A stretch of DNA of 64,000 nucleotides from Thermoprotei archaeon (GTDB lineage Archaea > Thermoproteota > Thermoprotei > Gearchaeales > WAQG01): positions 1 to 64,000 of the forward strand of contig JAVZOV010000005.1 of the NCBI GenBank assembly GCA_038881895.1. The letters are read 5' to 3'. A program made the position numbers and the translations under genes. The notes beneath the pieces are model-generated. The model made no database searches. It was not told the origin of the DNA and was given only the letters and a program-made list of their open reading frames with translations. Each line of letters opens with the position of its first letter. The stretch's first letter is position 1. Below, piece by piece: positions 24,588 through 34,920 of the stretch.

Positions 24588-25787
24588 ATGAGCAGTGAGG
24601 ATTCAATATTAATTGAGACTCATTCTGAAATCTTTGTGGAAAAACAAGTTAGGTTAATTAAAGAAGTTGTGGGTTCACGTAGAGTTGTTGCTGCTGTCTC
24701 TGGTGGTATTGATAGTGCTGTTGCCGCATACTTAAGTTGGTTGTCAGTCCCTGATAATCTAGATGTAATCTTTCTTGATACAGGTTTTATGAGGGAAGAT
24801 GAGAGTAATGAGGTTAGATCATTGTTTGAATCTATAGGTATTGATATAGATATTGTTGATGCTAGAGAGCGTTTTTATGAGAAAACGTTTGGTTTATCTG
24901 ACGCTGAGAGAAAACGCATAACATATAGGGAAGTTTTTTATAATGTCTTAGCAGATGAGGTTAAAAAGCGAAAAGCAACATTCTTGGTGCAGGGTACTAT
25001 AGCGCCAGATTGGATTGAGACATTGGGGGGAATAAAAACTCAGCATAATGTGCTTTACCAGATTGGTTTAAAACCTGAAGAACGTTATGGTTATACAATA
25101 TTAGAACCTCTTGCAAATCTGTATAAATCGCAAGTCCGCTTTTTGGCAAAATATTTAGGACTGCCTGAAAAGCTTGTGAAAAGACAACCATTCCCAGGTC
25201 CCGGTTTACTTATAAGGTGTGTTGGGGAATGTAATTATGAGAAGCTTGATGTAACACGAAGAGCTACTAAGATTGTTGAAGACTATCTTAAGGAATATAA
25301 TTATTCGCAATTCTTTGCTGCAACTTTCTCAAAAGCTATGGAAGCTAATGAAAATATCATTAATCATTATATTAATAATATTACGAATTTTAATAATAGG
25401 TTTAGCAACGTTAAAGTTTTTAAATTTAAAGAAAAATCTACTGGTGTAAAAGGAGATTCTAGAGTTTATGGTGAGGTATATGCTATATCACATGACAATA
25501 TTAATCTAATCATTGAAAATAAAATATCACTGGTGTCTGAACTTATGTCAGTTATACCCTCTGCTTCAAGATTACTTACGAAAATTGGGGAGGGTTCTGA
25601 GGATGGTAAGTATTCAGTGGTTATAAGGGCTGTGATTACTGAAGATTTCATGACAGCAGAGGTTCCAGCAATCTCACTAGATGTACTAAAAAATGTAAGT
25701 ACTAAAATCATTAAAAGTAATGAGAACGTTGCAGATGTTTACTATGATTTAACCTCAAAACCTCCAGCAACAATTGAGTATGAATGA
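24588..25787 (+). CDS. guaAb: GMP synthase, ATP-pyrophosphatase subunit
   Basis: The 399-residue subunit has the PP-loop SGGIDSAVAAYL (about residues 40-51) and the GuaA dimerisation/XMP-binding motifs QPFPGPGLLIRCVGE and a C-terminal KPPATIEYE. It adenylates XMP and accepts ammonia from the separate glutaminase encoded immediately downstream. Split GMP synthase is the archaeal form. It is longer than the roughly 310-residue euryarchaeal subunit, with extra residues around 230-290. The order, synthase before glutaminase, is kept in one operon with a 44-base gap. Start ATG at 24588. Confidence 0.93.
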   Translation: MSSEDSILIETHSEIFVEKQVRLIKEVVGSRRVVAAVSGGIDSAVAAYLSWLSVPDNLDVIFLDTGFMREDESNEVRSLFESIGIDIDIVDARERFYEKTFGLSDAERKRITYREVFYNVLADEVKKRKATFLVQGTIAPDWIETLGGIKTQHNVLYQIGLKPEERYGYTILEPLANLYKSQVRFLAKYLGLPEKLVKRQPFPGPGLLIRCVGECNYEKLDVTRRATKIVEDYLKEYNYSQFFAATFSKAMEANENIINHYINNITNFNNRFSNVKVFKFKEKSTGVKGDSRVYGEVYAISHDNINLIIENKISLVSELMSVIPSASRLLTKIGEGSEDGKYSVVIRAVITEDFMTAEVPAISLDVLKNVSTKIIKSNENVADVYYDLTSKPPATIEYE

Positions 25788-25831
25788 GTGATTTTTCATG
25801 ATCATAGAAAAACAATTCCATGGTGATCAAT

Positions 25832-26413
25832 ATGAAAGTAGCAATTGTTGGTATGAGTGGGCAATATAATCATCTTATATTACGACGGGTGTTAGAGCTA
25901 GGTGCAACCGCTAAATTTTTTACAAATAAAGATGTACAAAACGATTGGTCCCAATTAAATACTTTTGATGGTATTATAATTGGTGGAGGTCCAATGAGTG
26001 TACCTTATTACGATCAGGATATTCTTAAGAAGTTCTCAAGATTTCTAGACATCTACAATAAACCTATTTTAGGTATATGCTTAGGACATCAAATGATAGC
26101 TACAGCACTCGGTGGAGAAGTAAGAAGTGCTCGATATCCTGAATTTGGTCTCACTGAAATTAATGTAATACATCAGAATGAGCTTTTTAAAGATGTTCCG
26201 TCTAAGTTCATCGCATGGGAGAGTCATAATGATGAAGTAGTAAAAATTCCTGAAAATGCTGAAATAATAGCATCATCAGAGAAATGCAAAGTTGAAGCGA
26301 TGGCGGTCAAAGGAAAAAAGATATATGGTGTCCAGTTTCACCCTGAGGTAGAACATACAAGATATGGTAAAACTATTATAAAGAATTTTCTTGATATCAT
26401 TCCAAATTATTAA
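25832..26413 (+). CDS. guaAa: GMP synthase, glutamine amidotransferase subunit
   Basis: The 193-residue class I amidotransferase has the nucleophile elbow LGICLGHQM (catalytic Cys around residue 77) and the downstream VQFHPEVEHT with the His-Glu of the triad. It hydrolyses glutamine and channels ammonia to the ATP-pyrophosphatase subunit upstream. MKVAIVGMSGQYN at 25832 gives the family's usual N terminus; the frame opens 12 bases earlier. No fused synthase domain. Convergent to rps7, with an IS607 left-end scar in between. Confidence 0.93.
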   Translation: MKVAIVGMSGQYNHLILRRVLELGATAKFFTNKDVQNDWSQLNTFDGIIIGGGPMSVPYYDQDILKKFSRFLDIYNKPILGICLGHQMIATALGGEVRSARYPEFGLTEINVIHQNELFKDVPSKFIAWESHNDEVVKIPENAEIIASSEKCKVEAMAVKGKKIYGVQFHPEVEHTRYGKTIIKNFLDIIPNY

Positions 26414-26470
26414 CTGTTTTTTCCACCTTAGGTGAGTCTTTCTGTTATAATTATTATTTTATAATATATT

Positions 26471-26499
26471 TTTGATACAATATATCCCGAAACTGCTGA
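26471..26499 (-). repeat. Solo IS607 left end (copy E)
   Basis: TGATACAATATATCCCGAAACTGCTG (in two parts: ATATATCCC and GAAACTGCTG) matches the left ends at 1395-1415 and 51745-51766 in the same orientation. No other part of the element remains in the 180-base gap between guaAa and rps7. Confidence 0.6.
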
Positions 26500-26597
26500 T
26501 TATAGCGTATCTTCTTCGTTAGAGTCATGTTAAAACATTAGCAGGTATCATAAGGTATAGTTTTAAGGATTTTGATAAAGGAGAATACTTAATAGTG

Positions 26598-27293
26598 TTA
26601 TCTTGATGCTAATGCTATTCTTTCTATTTCCTCTTTTTTCTTTATTGCATAGCTTTTTGTGTCATTTTGTGCCGCTGCTATTATTTCATCGGCAAGGCTT
26701 TCATCTATGGGTTTTGGACCATTGAATGATGATAATCGTGCGCCCTCTACCATGTGTCTTAGTGCTAAGTCTATTCTGCGTTGTGGCGCTACATCAACTG
26801 ATTGGTGATAGACAATTCCACCGTAAGCTATTCTCGTGGTTTCTTCTCTTATTGAGGCATTTTCTATTGCTTTTACTAGGACTTGTATTGGATTTCGCCC
26901 TGTACGTAGATGTATTATCTCAAAAGCATTCATAACTATTTTTGTTGCGAGGTATTTCTTACCTGCGTTTCTGCCAGGTCTCATTAGCATGTTTATTAAT
27001 CTTTCGTATATGGGAACTTTGGATTTGGCGAATCGAGTCCTCGCATACCTACCTGCAGAGTGTGGCATGTAAACTGGTTTAAGTGAGATGTAATTTTTTA
27101 ATCCAAGATCAACAACTGTAACATCTTCAACACTCCATTTCCCGAACACAAGTATTTTTGGTTTAGCTGTTATTTCACTTGGTTTTTCTTGTTTTTGATC
27201 GGGTTTTTCAGTTGTTTCTTCGTGCGTTTTAGTTTCTTCTTTTGCATTTTCTTTGTTCGTTTCTGTACTTTTTTCATTAATATTTTCTGTCAT
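26598..27293 (-). CDS. rps7: 30S ribosomal protein S7
   Basis: The 231-residue protein contains the S7 core from about residue 45 ([13 protein letters not shown]-type start KILVFGKWS, then [20 protein letters not shown] and [20 protein letters not shown]). S7 nucleates assembly of the 30S head and lines the E site. The N terminus carries about 45 residues of alternating Lys/Glu/Thr (ESTTKENAKEE-like low complexity), longer than in most archaeal S7. It follows rps12 with a four-base gap. Start ATG at 27293. Confidence 0.94.
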   Translation of the reverse strand: MTENINEKSTETNKENAKEETKTHEETTEKPDQKQEKPSEITAKPKILVFGKWSVEDVTVVDLGLKNYISLKPVYMPHSAGRYARTRFAKSKVPIYERLINMLMRPGRNAGKKYLATKIVMNAFEIIHLRTGRNPIQVLVKAIENASIREETTRIAYGGIVYHQSVDVAPQRRIDLALRHMVEGARLSSFNGPKPIDESLADEIIAAAQNDTKSYAIKKKEEIERIALASR

Positions 27294-27297
27294 TGTT

Positions 27298-27741
27298 CTA
27301 CCTCCTTGGTTTTTGTGCTTTTCCAGCTAGTATTGCTGAAAGTGATACTCCGTTAACTTTTATTACTTTCCATCTCACACCTGGAAGATCACCGTACGCT
27401 CTTCCTTGAGAACCACCTAAACCTTCAACTATTACCTCATCGTGTTCAGAGATTACATTTAACGATCCATCTTTAGGGCAGAACGCTGTAATTTCTTTTC
27501 CGTTTTTTATTAGCTGGATTCTTACACACTTTCTTACTGCTGAGTTTGGTTGCCTAGATTCTACTCCAACCTTTTCTATAACAATGCCTCGCGCTTGTGG
27601 TGCTCCTTCCAATGGGTCAAATTTCTTTTTAAGTTTTAGCATACGTCTTTTATAATCAGGTTTACTCCATCTGAGTTTTTGCCTTTTCTTTATTAGTTTT
27701 CTAGCGGCGAACAATCCTTTTGGCGATTTTGATCCTGGCAC
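27298..27741 (-). CDS. rps12: 30S ribosomal protein S12
   Basis: S12 family with the decoding-centre loop [21 protein letters not shown] and the conserved [24 protein letters not shown] (seen as adjoining pieces), ending [10 protein letters not shown]12 monitors codon-anticodon pairing. The archaeal N terminus [20 protein letters not shown] is clear. The start is uncertain: GTG at 27741 (PGSKSPKG) is my choice; GTG at 27750 and TTG at 27759 are in frame. First gene of an rps12-rps7 pair; rpl30e, nusA or EF genes common nearby in archaea are absent. Confidence 0.94.
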   Translation of the reverse strand: MPGSKSPKGLFAARKLIKKRQKLRWSKPDYKRRMLKLKKKFDPLEGAPQARGIVIEKVGVESRQPNSAVRKCVRIQLIKNGKEITAFCPKDGSLNVISEHDEVIVEGLGGSQGRAYGDLPGVRWKVIKVNGVSLSAILAGKAQKPRR

Positions 27742-27812
27742 GCTAAACACCAGTCGCAAATTACTAGTTAAAATGCGTCTATATATTTTTCTCCATTCCT
27801 TTTCATCATCTT

Positions 27813-28667
27813 TTAAGTTTTTAGCAGGCTAGGAAAGAAATATTTTTTGTTTTTCATATTTTTCCTTTTGTCCCATTCCGCAAGTATTCGCACGGCTTCA
27901 TTCGCAACTTTTATTGCGTCTTCTTCGCCAGCATTAGCAATGAATTCATTTTTTACACGTTGCGCATAAACTGCACATACGGATCCTGCCCTAACGTTAT
28001 AGATATTTGCCAATGTGAAGAGCGTGGCGGTTTCCATTTCAAAGTTCAGTACGTTCATGGATTGAAGATCATTTATAATGTTTTTGCTCCAGCTTGGTAA
28101 ATAACCCTTATATCCTGGTCTTCCCTGACCTACATAGAAACTATCTGTAGATGCCGTTAATCCTACATGATATTTTACTCCTAGGAATTCTGCGGCTTCT
28201 ATTAATGCTAAGACTACCTCATAGCTGGCAACTGCTGGATATTCTGGTGGCGCATAGTGTTTACTTGTTCCATCAAACCGTAGCGCGGCTGTTGAGATTA
28301 TTAAATCTCCAATATTAATATTACCTTGTAAAGCTCCTGCACTTCCAACTCTTATGAATGTTGTGGCCCCTGTCTCCAATAATTCTTCAATGGCAATAGC
28401 ACTAGCTGGTCCGCCTATTCCTGTTGATGTAGCTGATATATCGATGCCTTTATACTTGCCTGTGTACGTGACGTATTCTCTATGCTCAGCTATTAATCGT
28501 GATTCATCCCAATATTTTATAATCTTTTTTACACGGCCTGGATCTCCAGGTAAAAGAACAAACTGCGCAATTTCACCTTTCCTAACTCCTATATGATATT
28601 GTCTTCCTTCTATCACATCTACAGGTTTTTCTGCAGATGACATTCTTTTCATGGTTACCAATTTCAT
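27813..28667 (-). CDS. udp: Uridine phosphorylase-type nucleoside phosphorylase
   Basis: The 284-residue PNP/UDP family 1 enzyme has the phosphate-binding [12 protein letters not shown], the central [19 protein letters not shown] and [19 protein letters not shown], and [13 protein letters not shown], where the Met-Glu pair binds ribose. The family cleaves nucleosides with phosphate to give base plus ribose-1-phosphate, in pyrimidine salvage. Uridine phosphorylase is the closest type by the [10 protein letters not shown] motif; purine specificity cannot be ruled out. The N terminus has alternative ATGs, and MSSAEKPVD at residue 9 is possible. Divergent from sucC. Confidence 0.88.
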   Translation of the reverse strand: MKLVTMKRMSSAEKPVDVIEGRQYHIGVRKGEIAQFVLLPGDPGRVKKIIKYWDESRLIAEHREYVTYTGKYKGIDISATSTGIGGPASAIAIEELLETGATTFIRVGSAGALQGNINIGDLIISTAALRFDGTSKHYAPPEYPAVASYEVVLALIEAAEFLGVKYHVGLTASTDSFYVGQGRPGYKGYLPSWSKNIINDLQSMNVLNFEMETATLFTLANIYNVRAGSVCAVYAQRVKNEFIANAGEEDAIKVANEAVRILAEWDKRKNMKNKKYFFPSLLKT

Positions 28668-28746
28668 AAATTCTTCTCTTCACTTATAAAGTAATTGCAA
28701 TGAACGATATTGCATAGTAAGCGTTTCCTTTTTAATCATGGAGAAA

Positions 28747-28755
28747 TTTATATTA
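28747..28755 (+). promoter_or_regulatory. TATA box of sucCD
   Basis: TTTATATTA centred about 34 bases before the sucC ATG. With the usual 25-base TATA-to-start distance, the mRNA would have only a short leader. Confidence 0.5.
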
Positions 28756-28784
28756 TAGTAAGGGTTTTTGTAAGTTGAATTGCT

Positions 28785-29924
28785 ATGAAGCTATACGAGT
28801 ATGAAGCTAAGAAGATTTTTGCAGACTATGGTATTCCTATTTCACCTTATGAGATTGCTACTGATCCTGAGAGTGCAAGGAAATCTGCTGAGAAGTTGGG
28901 TTTTCCTGTTGTAATAAAAGCACAGGTTTTAGTTGCGGGTAGAGGTAAAGCTGGTGGTGTAAAGTTTGCCAGAGATCCTGATGAGGCTTATAATATAGCC
29001 TTACAGATGCTGGGTTCTAATATTAAGGGTGAAATTGTTAAAAAAGTTATGGTAACTAATGCGGTAAACATATCGAAGGAAATTTATGTGAGCATAATTG
29101 TTGATAGGTTTGTAAGAAAACCTGTTATTTTGGTCTCTAGCGAGGGAGGAGTTGATATTGAAGAGCTAGCTGTGAAGGCTCCTGAAAAAATTATTAGGAC
29201 GCATGTTGATCCTTTAATAGGGTTGCGTGATTATCAATTAAGATATGTAACAAATCATGTGGGTCTTTTCGGTCAAAATGCTTCTCAGTTTATGTTTATA
29301 TTAAGGGCATTGTACATGATTTTTGAGAATCTTGATTGTGATCTTGCTGAAATAAATCCTTTAGTGATAGATTCTAATGGTAATTTAATCGCAGTGGATG
29401 CAAAAATAATAATCGATGATAATGCATTATTTAGAAGGAAGGAGTTTGCTAATAGAGAATCCGTTGAATATTCAACGTTTGAGATTGAAGCTCGTCAGGC
29501 TGGTTTTAACTATGTTGAATTAGATGGTAATATAGGGATCATATGTAATGGGGCTGGATTAACGATGGCAACTATGGATACTGTTTATCTAAAAGGTGGT
29601 AGACCTGCTAACTTTCTTGATGTTGGTGGAGGTGCTACTTCAGAGATTGCTGAGAAGGCTACCTCACTGTTACTTAGACATCCAAATGTAAAGGTCATAT
29701 TTTTCAATATTCTCGGTGGTATCACTAGATGTGATGAGGTAGCTAAAGGTCTTATCAACGCACTTAATAAATATGGTAGTAATAAGAAGATTGTAGTGAG
29801 AATGATGGGGACTAATGAGGAGGAAGGTAGAAGGTTGCTTAAGGAGGCTGGAATTGACTGGTATGATTCTATGGAAGAAGCAGCCGCGAGAACTGCAGAG
29901 CTTGCAAAAACTTTGGAGGCATGA
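28785..29924 (+). CDS. sucC: Succinyl-CoA synthetase beta subunit
   Basis: The 379-residue ATP-grasp subunit opens with the family N terminus MKLYEYEAKKIFADYGIPI, contains GFPVVIKAQVLVAGRGKAGG, ends with GIICNGAGLTMATMDTV and the C-terminal ligase region FFNILGGITRCDEVAKG. With SucD it interconverts succinyl-CoA plus NDP and succinate plus NTP, in the citric acid cycle or in archaeal fermentative ATP formation. It could equally act in dicarboxylate cycles. Nucleotide specificity is not readable by eye. Followed by sucD after three bases. Confidence 0.95.
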   Translation: MKLYEYEAKKIFADYGIPISPYEIATDPESARKSAEKLGFPVVIKAQVLVAGRGKAGGVKFARDPDEAYNIALQMLGSNIKGEIVKKVMVTNAVNISKEIYVSIIVDRFVRKPVILVSSEGGVDIEELAVKAPEKIIRTHVDPLIGLRDYQLRYVTNHVGLFGQNASQFMFILRALYMIFENLDCDLAEINPLVIDSNGNLIAVDAKIIIDDNALFRRKEFANRESVEYSTFEIEARQAGFNYVELDGNIGIICNGAGLTMATMDTVYLKGGRPANFLDVGGGATSEIAEKATSLLLRHPNVKVIFFNILGGITRCDEVAKGLINALNKYGSNKKIVVRMMGTNEEEGRRLLKEAGIDWYDSMEEAAARTAELAKTLEA

Positions 29925-29927
29925 AAG

Positions 29928-30806
29928 ATGGCGATTATTGTAAACGAAAATACGAAAGTTCTTGTTCAAGGAATAACGGGAAGAGAGGGCACATTTCACA
30001 CAAAATCTATGCTAGATTATGGTACAAAAGTGTTAGCAGGTGTCACACCAGGTAAGGGTGGACAGAATGTTCATGGTGTACCTGTGTATGACAGTGTTTC
30101 TGATGCATTGAAACATCATCCAGAAATTAATACATCCATAGTATTTGTTCCTGCGCCATTTGCTACTGACGCTGTTTATGAGGCAATAGATAATGGAATA
30201 GAGACCATAGTAGTAATAACTGAGAGGATACCTGTTCACGATACATTAAAGTTTATAAACTATGCAAGATTAAAGAACATCACTATAATAGGTCCCAATT
30301 GTCCTGGTATTATTTCACCAGGAAGAAGTAAAGTTGGTATAATGCCTGGTCATATATTTAAGAAGGGTACTGTAGGAATGGTTTCTAGAAGTGGCACATT
30401 AACGTATGAAATCGCACACGCAATATCAAGATCGGGCCTTGGGCAAACTACCGCTATAGGTATAGGCGGTGATCCGATTACTGGTCTTACATTTATTGAG
30501 GTATTAGAGATGTTCAGAAAAGATGAGGAGACTAAAGCCGTGACAATAATTGGAGAGATTGGTGGTGACGCTGAAGAACGTGCTGCTGAGTACATAAGAT
30601 CAACTAATTATGAAAAACCTGTCGTGGCATATGTTGCTGGTAGAACTGCTCCTCCAGAAAAAAGGATGGGTCATGCAGGCGCAATAATATCAATGGGTAC
30701 AGGTAGTGCAAAAAGTAAGATAGAAGCATTTGAAAAAAATGGTATTCCTGTAGCCTCATATCCAGGAGAAGTTGCAGATTTGTTACTCAAATTGCTGAAG
30801 CGATGA
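29928..30806 (+). CDS. sucD: Succinyl-CoA synthetase alpha subunit
   Basis: The 292-residue subunit has the CoA-binding N-terminal domain ([28 protein letters not shown]) and the phosphohistidine loop [17 protein letters not shown], with the catalytic His near residue 249. [11 protein letters not shown] is typical of the family. Forms the alpha-beta complex with SucC. Same operon, ATG at 29928 directly after the sucC stop. Confidence 0.96.
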   Translation: MAIIVNENTKVLVQGITGREGTFHTKSMLDYGTKVLAGVTPGKGGQNVHGVPVYDSVSDALKHHPEINTSIVFVPAPFATDAVYEAIDNGIETIVVITERIPVHDTLKFINYARLKNITIIGPNCPGIISPGRSKVGIMPGHIFKKGTVGMVSRSGTLTYEIAHAISRSGLGQTTAIGIGGDPITGLTFIEVLEMFRKDEETKAVTIIGEIGGDAEERAAEYIRSTNYEKPVVAYVAGRTAPPEKRMGHAGAIISMGTGSAKSKIEAFEKNGIPVASYPGEVADLLLKLLKR

Positions 30807-30864
30807 AATATTTAAAATTTATATAACTTGTTTTTATTAATTTATTTAGGTATTTGCTATACCG

Positions 30865-32901
30865 GTGGTTGAAGAGTTGACATTTGCTGTTATCGGTGTG
30901 GATATTTGTGGAGGGACGTCTCCGAGCGCTAAAGGTGGTGCGAGGTATACTGCGGTTTATTTAGTTGATAATGAAATTAAAGAGACCTATGAGGAAATTA
31001 CATTATCATCTCTTTTAAGAATTATATGGAAATATCAACCATCAATTGTTGCGATTGACAATGTTTTCGAGCTTACGCACAGCAGTAAGGCTCTGATACG
31101 GTTACTTTCTGCCTTTCCACCTGGAACAAAGCTTGTACAAATTACTGGTGCTCCTAATCAGGAATATGAACCACTAGTAAAAATTGCTGAGAAACATGGT
31201 ATAAAATTTATGTCCAAACCAACTTCTTTACAGACTGCATCTATCGTCGCCATTTTAGCATCTAAAGGTGTTGGATGGATTGTTAAGGGACTGGAGGATG
31301 AATGTATGATAGCTGTTTCGAAAAAATTGACTCCTCAGGCTGGCGGTATGAGTATGCAGAGATATGAGAGACTTGTTAGATCATCCATACTTAGACTTAC
31401 TAGAGAGATTAAGGAGATATTAAGAGAGCATGGATTTGATTATGATTTAATCTACCGAAAGGGAGAGGGAGGAATCAGCGGTAGTGTATTTATAGTGTAT
31501 GCACCTAGGGAAAAACTTTCCGGTATTGTTAAATCTTATGAAGGGCATTCTGTCAGAGTAACTATTAAACCAGTAATAAAAAGAGAGCTAGATTTTGAAC
31601 CTCTTTCTGTCCATAGCACGACTGTTTTTTCTTCTAAGAAAGGATTGATAGTCGGTTATGATCCCGGTATAACTGCAGGGCTTTCTGTGATTACTCTAGA
31701 TGGTAATTTATTGCTCCTTAAGAGTGGCAAGTACTTAACCCGTGGTGAAATAGCAAGGGAAGTATTGAAGCTAGGAGTTCCTGTTATTGTTGCATCTGAT
31801 AGGAAACCGGCGACTGAGATGGTGAAGAAACTTGCTTCTATGTTTGGAGCAGTACTTTATGAGCCCGAGAGAGATTTGAGAGTTGATGAGAAAAAAGAGA
31901 TTGTAAATAAATTTTTGAATTCTCAAGAAATCACGGGTAAGTTTGATACACATATGAGAGATGCCCTTGTTGCTAGTGTAAAAGCTTACATGCATCACAA
32001 ACCAAAGTTGCAACAACTTGAAGAAGAAGCACGATTAAAAGGATTTAAAGGTTCTTTAGATAAGGCTAAGGTGATGGTTATACAAGGTATAAAAATAAGT
32101 GATGCATTACAACGTCTTGAGAAAGAATCTTCCCTAGAAGAACAAACTCAAGTTACAGAAGTTTCACAGAAAGATAGGGATCTCGTCGCATTAAGAGAAA
32201 AGGTTAAGGAATTAATAGAGCAGCAGTCTAAATTCAGTTCAATGATCGCAGAGCTTCAGATGTTATTAGAGGAAAAAGATAGGGAGCTCAAGGAGTTAAG
32301 AAATAGATTACAGGAAGAGCGATTGAAAATAGATCTAGTAATACGTAAGGATAGAAAAGTTGAAATGTTAAATGAACATGTAAGGATGCTTGAATCAACA
32401 ATTAAAAAATTAGAGACTGATTTATCTGAACTTAAAGAAATTATATCTAATTATGAAAACATAGCTAGTAGGATAGAACGTGGAGAGCTTATTGTTGTAA
32501 AGAAGATAGAGAACGCCACGTCTTCTTCAGTAAGAAAGTCTATTGAACAGAAGAAATTAAAGTGCGGTGAAGTTATATATTTAGAAAATCCTATGATATT
32601 TGATGAAGAGGGATTAAATGAGATAATAAAGTTAGAACCGAAGATGATTATTCTTACAGTTAAACCTGCTGATTGGTTACTGAATTTCTTTAGATCTCAG
32701 GCATTACCTGTTTATCTTATAAACGAAAATAAAACTAATGACATACAATTGGTTAATATTGGACCTACAATATTCATTGAGAAAGAAAAGATTTTTAAGA
32801 TCGCTGAGGATGAAAAGGAGAAATTAAAGCACGAAAGGTTACAACAAATGAGAGAAAATTTAGAGAAACTCATTGAAGAATATCGGAAACGTGCTAATTA
32901 A
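30865..32901 (+). CDS. DUF460 archaeal protein with RNase H-like domain and coiled coil
   Basis: The 678-residue protein belongs to the archaeal DUF460 family. The N terminus has an RNase H-like start (FAVIGVDICGG), a second such motif appears at about residue 263 (LIVGYDPGITAGLSVITLDG) with DTHMRDALVASVKAY as its C-terminal acidic helix, resembling YqgF/RuvC-type folds. Residues about 400-550 are a long coiled coil, followed by a small alpha/beta tail (LEPKMIILTVKPADWLLNFF). A nucleic-acid role is inferred from the fold; the function is not established. GTG start, about 40 bases after a TATA box TTTATATA (30818-30825). Confidence 0.82.
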   Translation: MVEELTFAVIGVDICGGTSPSAKGGARYTAVYLVDNEIKETYEEITLSSLLRIIWKYQPSIVAIDNVFELTHSSKALIRLLSAFPPGTKLVQITGAPNQEYEPLVKIAEKHGIKFMSKPTSLQTASIVAILASKGVGWIVKGLEDECMIAVSKKLTPQAGGMSMQRYERLVRSSILRLTREIKEILREHGFDYDLIYRKGEGGISGSVFIVYAPREKLSGIVKSYEGHSVRVTIKPVIKRELDFEPLSVHSTTVFSSKKGLIVGYDPGITAGLSVITLDGNLLLLKSGKYLTRGEIAREVLKLGVPVIVASDRKPATEMVKKLASMFGAVLYEPERDLRVDEKKEIVNKFLNSQEITGKFDTHMRDALVASVKAYMHHKPKLQQLEEEARLKGFKGSLDKAKVMVIQGIKISDALQRLEKESSLEEQTQVTEVSQKDRDLVALREKVKELIEQQSKFSSMIAELQMLLEEKDRELKELRNRLQEERLKIDLVIRKDRKVEMLNEHVRMLESTIKKLETDLSELKEIISNYENIASRIERGELIVVKKIENATSSSVRKSIEQKKLKCGEVIYLENPMIFDEEGLNEIIKLEPKMIILTVKPADWLLNFFRSQALPVYLINENKTNDIQLVNIGPTIFIEKEKIFKIAEDEKEKLKHERLQQMRENLEKLIEEYRKRAN

Positions 32902-32946
32902 GGATTCTGAATTAAGTATGGGTATGTGTAGAATACTTAGTCCTTT
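32899..32946 (-). repeat. Solo IS607 right-end hairpin
   Basis: TAAGGATTCTGAATTAAGTA, then TGGGTATGTGTAGAATACTTAGTCC, closely matches 49911-49958 at the right end of the intact IS607 element (TAAGGGTTCTGAACTAAGTA, then an imperfect hairpin closing in TACTTAGTCC). It begins at the stop codon of the DUF460 gene, so it could also have been adopted as a terminator stem. No tnpB 3' sequence remains beyond it. Confidence 0.6.
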
Positions 32947-33043
32947 CATCTCTGTGTTAAACGTTTATTTAAGAAATATATGTAACCAACCTATGAACAT
33001 GTCCATTTTGAAAACACCGATAACAGTAAAAACAATAAATAGA

Positions 33044-34273
33044 TTAGAAGAGAGGCATTGGTACTTTGTTTTCTAATATAATTTTTGTGATCTTAGTTAT
33101 ATTCGAAAGTTCAGCATCTGTTATGGCCTCTGCCTCATAACGTATTGTATTGAAATCATTTTTATTTTCTATATTTAATGATATGTTTGCGTGAAGTGGC
33201 TGGTCAATAGGTCTTCCAATTTGACTGAGCATGTATACAGTTACATTAGTGACACCTTTTACTTCCCTGTGTATTCTATCTGCTATTATGTAGGATAACA
33301 CGTTGTAAATTTTTCCTACGTGGTTTACTGGGTTTTTACCGGCAACAGCTTCCATGGACATTGGTCTGAATGGTGTGATTAAACCATTTGCGCGGTTTCC
33401 TCTTCCAGTATTTCCATCATCACCTGCCTCAGCTGATGTTCCGGTGACTGTTAAATAATACGCTCCTAAATTGGGCCTATCTGCAGTGTTCACGTAGACT
33501 TCGACATCCATATCTGTTATGCGCGATGCAAGTTTTTTAATCCTTTCTACGACCTCAGATTTCACTGAAAGATAATGATCAGGATCAGGTATGTATCTAC
33601 TAACCATGGCTATTGCCACGGACAATTTGACCCTATTACCTTCTCGTAAACCCATTACTTTAATATCCTCTCCTAGTTCCGGCAGTTCCTTTTTTACTTC
33701 AGGTGAATTTAAGTATTGTTCAGTTTCGAGAACAAGCTTCTCTGTTGGTGTTAGTGGTGCAAAGCCTACTCCTATGGAAGTATCATTGGATGATGGCACA
33801 ATTTCTTTTGTTTCAAAAAGTGCTCTTAAATCACGTGAACCAGGCCTTATCATGTAATCGATTATTATATGCTTGTCAGGGTCAAGAAATCTAAAACTGC
33901 TTTTTATGTAATCTTTTATAGATTTCATTACTATTGGTCCTATTGGTACATGTTCATCAACACCTTCTTTAACTTGTACGGTTGTAGTTGCTCGTCCAGC
34001 TATTATAATATATATTGGTTCTAGGACATCACCACCACCAAACTTTGGATTAGAGCTACCACCCACTACAAGGCCTTTATCTAAATTATGATGTAATATT
34101 AATCCAAATTTCTCAAGATAATACTTTGACAATGCCTTACTTACTGCTTCTGCAGATCCGTCTGCAATATAATCGGGATGCCCTTTTCCTTTTCGTTCAA
34201 CCATTTCTATGAATCTTTTACTAACAGGCTCACTCTCGTCCAACGTTACTAATATATTCCTTTTCATTTCCAA
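33044..34273 (-). CDS. mat: S-adenosylmethionine synthetase, archaeal type
   Basis: The 409-residue enzyme belongs to the archaeal MAT family (only distantly related to bacterial MetK): [20 protein letters not shown] near residue 30, [40 protein letters not shown] around residue 280, and [11 protein letters not shown] near the C terminus (each quoted in short form). It makes S-adenosylmethionine from methionine and ATP, feeding the methyltransferases and radical SAM enzymes of the window. Start ATG at 34273 or two codons later. One of the 271-bp elements lies about 160 bases upstream. Confidence 0.95.
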   Translation of the reverse strand: MEMKRNILVTLDESEPVSKRFIEMVERKGKGHPDYIADGSAEAVSKALSKYYLEKFGLILHHNLDKGLVVGGSSNPKFGGGDVLEPIYIIIAGRATTTVQVKEGVDEHVPIGPIVMKSIKDYIKSSFRFLDPDKHIIIDYMIRPGSRDLRALFETKEIVPSSNDTSIGVGFAPLTPTEKLVLETEQYLNSPEVKKELPELGEDIKVMGLREGNRVKLSVAIAMVSRYIPDPDHYLSVKSEVVERIKKLASRITDMDVEVYVNTADRPNLGAYYLTVTGTSAEAGDDGNTGRGNRANGLITPFRPMSMEAVAGKNPVNHVGKIYNVLSYIIADRIHREVKGVTNVTVYMLSQIGRPIDQPLHANISLNIENKNDFNTIRYEAEAITDAELSNITKITKIILENKVPMPLF

Positions 34274-34435
34274 ACACTTCCTAATTATGTTTATTGATAT
34301 TCCTTAATATTTAAGCATTATTTTGTTTTGCACATTAGTAATGATGAAGTTTAATGAGAGGTATGTAAGATAAGCCTATTTAGTTTGTGAAAATTTAAAA
34401 ATTAAATTCTATTGATAACTATGATTTAACTTTGA

Positions 34436-34706
34436 CGGCGGGGAGTCTCCATCCGTAGGGGTGGGGATGAAGGCCGATAAGCTTATATTTTTTCTCGTTG
34501 TATTTATCATTGTCTGCTTGGTTGGCAGACCTAGTAGGCATGGAACAGGCCGAAAGAGACGCCTGCTGAGGGCAAGACCTCCGTAACCCACCTTCCGCAC
34601 GGGATTCCCGAAACGGTCTCACCTGCCGAGACCTCCGCTGTGGGTGTGGAGATCGAGTCTGTCCGTGGAAGCAGGAAGCCACCTGCGAAAGCTGGTGGTA
34701 GTTCAC
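34436..34706 (-). repeat. 271-bp GC-rich inverted-copy element (copy 2 of 2)
   Basis: This is the reverse complement of 7809-8079, the same length, with four base differences. Starts with CGGCGGGGAGTCTCCATCC and ends with a hairpin-forming CCACCTGCGAAAGCTGGTGG followed by TAGTTCAC. Near identity at a distance of 26 kb points to recent transposition or gene conversion. Flanking sequence is unrelated to that of copy 1, which fixes the boundaries. No transposase is linked. Confidence 0.85.
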
Positions 34707-34920
34707 TCCACAACCTCCATGAAGAGCCCCTATTGAGTGCGGGGACTGCTTTAGAACTTCTCGCTGAGGTAAAACCCGATGATTGAAACTAGGACTGATT
34801 TTGGTTGTGAAGAGTGTGATAATGTTAATAGAAAAATTAATATTGGGATAAAGATTTATTGATTTAATGTTGATGAGGTGAAATTAGAAAAACTTATATT
34901 AGTTGAAAAATCGTTATCTA

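Noticed and set aside
34740-34800. Possible box C/D sRNA (GATGATT ... CTGA)
   Set aside because: The C box is imperfect and the spacing of a second box pair does not fit the usual 50-60 nt archaeal sRNA.
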